Positions 6,142 to 6,699 of a DNA stretch of 6,699 bases are shown piece after piece. The notes beneath the pieces were generated by a model. The model was not told the DNA's origin, did not search any database, and was given only the letters and a program-made list of their open reading frames with translations. Every line of letters begins with the position of its first letter. Within the stretch, counting starts at the first letter, position 1. Made by a program: the position numbers and the translations under genes. The stretch comes from Bryobacterales bacterium (GTDB taxonomy: Bacteria > Acidobacteriota > Terriglobia > Bryobacterales > Bryobacteraceae): positions 1 through 6,699 of the forward strand of contig JAEHDI010000703.1 in assembly GCA_016880505.1 (NCBI GenBank), given 5' to 3'.

Positions 6142-6216
6142 GTCCCAACAGGCGCGAATCACGATTTTCGTTGAATTCTTCATGCTAGCACACGGTTGCG
6201 CGATACTGGTTTTCTT

Positions 6217-6699
6217 ATGTTCCGCGTCTTCATCGTTTTCCTCGCACTGGCAGCCTCGGCGCAGGCGCAGAAACTGCCGTTTGACGTCGACGCACTTCTC
6301 AAGATCGCCCGCATTGGTGATCCCCAGCTCTCGCCGGACGGCACATCGGTCGCCTTCACCGCGCAACGAGTCGATTTCGACAAAAACGCACTGGCAACAC
6401 ACATTTACGTGGTGCCCGTGGCTGGTGGTACGCCCAGGCAGATAACGTCCGCGGGTTCTCGCAACGAGCGCCCGCGCTGGGCGCCGGACTCAAAGACGAT
6501 TGCGTTCGTGTCGGACCGTGGCGGAACCGGCCAGGTGTGGCTGATGGACCCCGACGGCGCCCACGCCCGCCAGGTGACGAATCTCTCGACCGAGGCTGGT
6601 GATGTCGTCTTCTCCCCAAACGGCAAACAAGTGTTCTTCACTAGCAACGTGTACCCCGAATGCGTCGACGACGCGTGCAACAAGAAGAGGCTGGAGGCG
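6217..6699 (+). CDS. Secreted S9-family (prolyl oligopeptidase/DPP5-like) peptidase, N-terminal 161 codons (3' end outside window)
   Basis: This is the start of a serine peptidase of family S9, which removes dipeptides or acyl-amino acids from peptides. The frame is open to the right edge. A signal peptide is clear: FRVFIVFLALAASAQAQ (2-18), with likely cleavage at AQA-Q (15-18), so the enzyme is exported. The mature part begins the family's beta-propeller. TolB/PD40-type blades are visible: DPQLSPDGTSVAFTAQR (35-51), RPRWAPDSKTIAFVSDR (85-101), and GDVVFSPNGKQVFFTSN (128-144). VYPECVDDACNKKRLEA (145-161) resembles the segment seen in exported S9 peptidases of Acidobacteriota and Bacteroidota, with Cys149 and Cys154 as a possible disulfide. 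The catalytic hydrolase domain, with its Ser-Asp-His, would lie several hundred residues further on and is not visible. A TolB-like or other propeller protein is a less likely alternative. The ATG has no good Shine-Dalgarno, only TTTTCTT before it. The gene is divergent from hisS. Confidence 0.88.
   Translation, partial: MFRVFIVFLALAASAQAQKLPFDVDALLKIARIGDPQLSPDGTSVAFTAQRVDFDKNALATHIYVVPVAGGTPRQITSAGSRNERPRWAPDSKTIAFVSDRGGTGQVWLMDPDGAHARQVTNLSTEAGDVVFSPNGKQVFFTSNVYPECVDDACNKKRLEA

Noticed and set aside
2395..6216. A hidden defence, secretion or biosynthetic system linking these genes
   Set aside because: The acetyltransferase and the two synthetases are standard housekeeping or accessory genes. 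No toxin, nuclease, phage or mobile-element feature is present, and nothing beyond proximity joins them.
6052..6402. 116-codon reverse open frame spanning the peptidase start and the divergent region
   Set aside because: Its first 60 or more codons are antisense to the peptidase signal sequence and propeller. Only its last 43 codons, from the ATG at 6183, merit mention as a possible hisS-coupled leader frame.

Overview
The window reads as ordinary chromosomal DNA from a GC-rich bacterium. A group such as Acidobacteriota (Bryobacterales/Solibacter-like) is my best guess. It rests on three things: a Tat-exported Gfo/Idh/MocA oxidoreductase, a secreted S9 peptidase of the kind common in that phylum, and an orphan small multi-pass membrane protein beside housekeeping genes. 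This is inference from gene style, not from a marker comparison. There are seven protein-coding genes, two of them cut by the window edges. I see no RNA gene, CRISPR array, insertion sequence or phage gene.

Layout. Positions 2-151 hold the last 49 codons of a forward gene ending in a proline-rich tail of 17-residue repeats. After a hairpin (178-204) comes a forward gene for an unrecognised 217-residue membrane protein (267-920). Next is a twin-arginine-exported Gfo/Idh/MocA-family oxidoreductase (1030-2394), then a GNAT acetyltransferase of the phosphinothricin/YncA type (2457-2951). This forward block meets a reverse-strand block head-on at about 2952-3013, where a small hairpin lies. The reverse block is the two-gene unit hisS then aspS (6055 down to 3014). 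A 161-bp divergent region (6056-6216) separates hisS from a forward gene for a secreted S9 prolyl-oligopeptidase-family peptidase, whose first 161 codons run off the right edge.

How the genes work together. hisS and aspS charge tRNA-His and tRNA-Asp. They are 15 bp apart, with the aspS ribosome-binding site immediately after the hisS stop, so co-transcription is very likely. The forward genes show no evident common pathway. The oxidoreductase and the S9 peptidase are both predicted to be exported, which fits a heterotrophic organism processing sugars and peptides outside the cytoplasm, but nothing ties them to one system.

I did not find a convincing undescribed system. The points most worth a second look are the protein-level conservation of the tandem repeat at the left edge, a perfect 20-bp palindrome in the hisS/peptidase divergent region, the TTG start of hisS overlapped by the stop of a short upstream reading frame, and a cysteine-rich insertion in HisRS.
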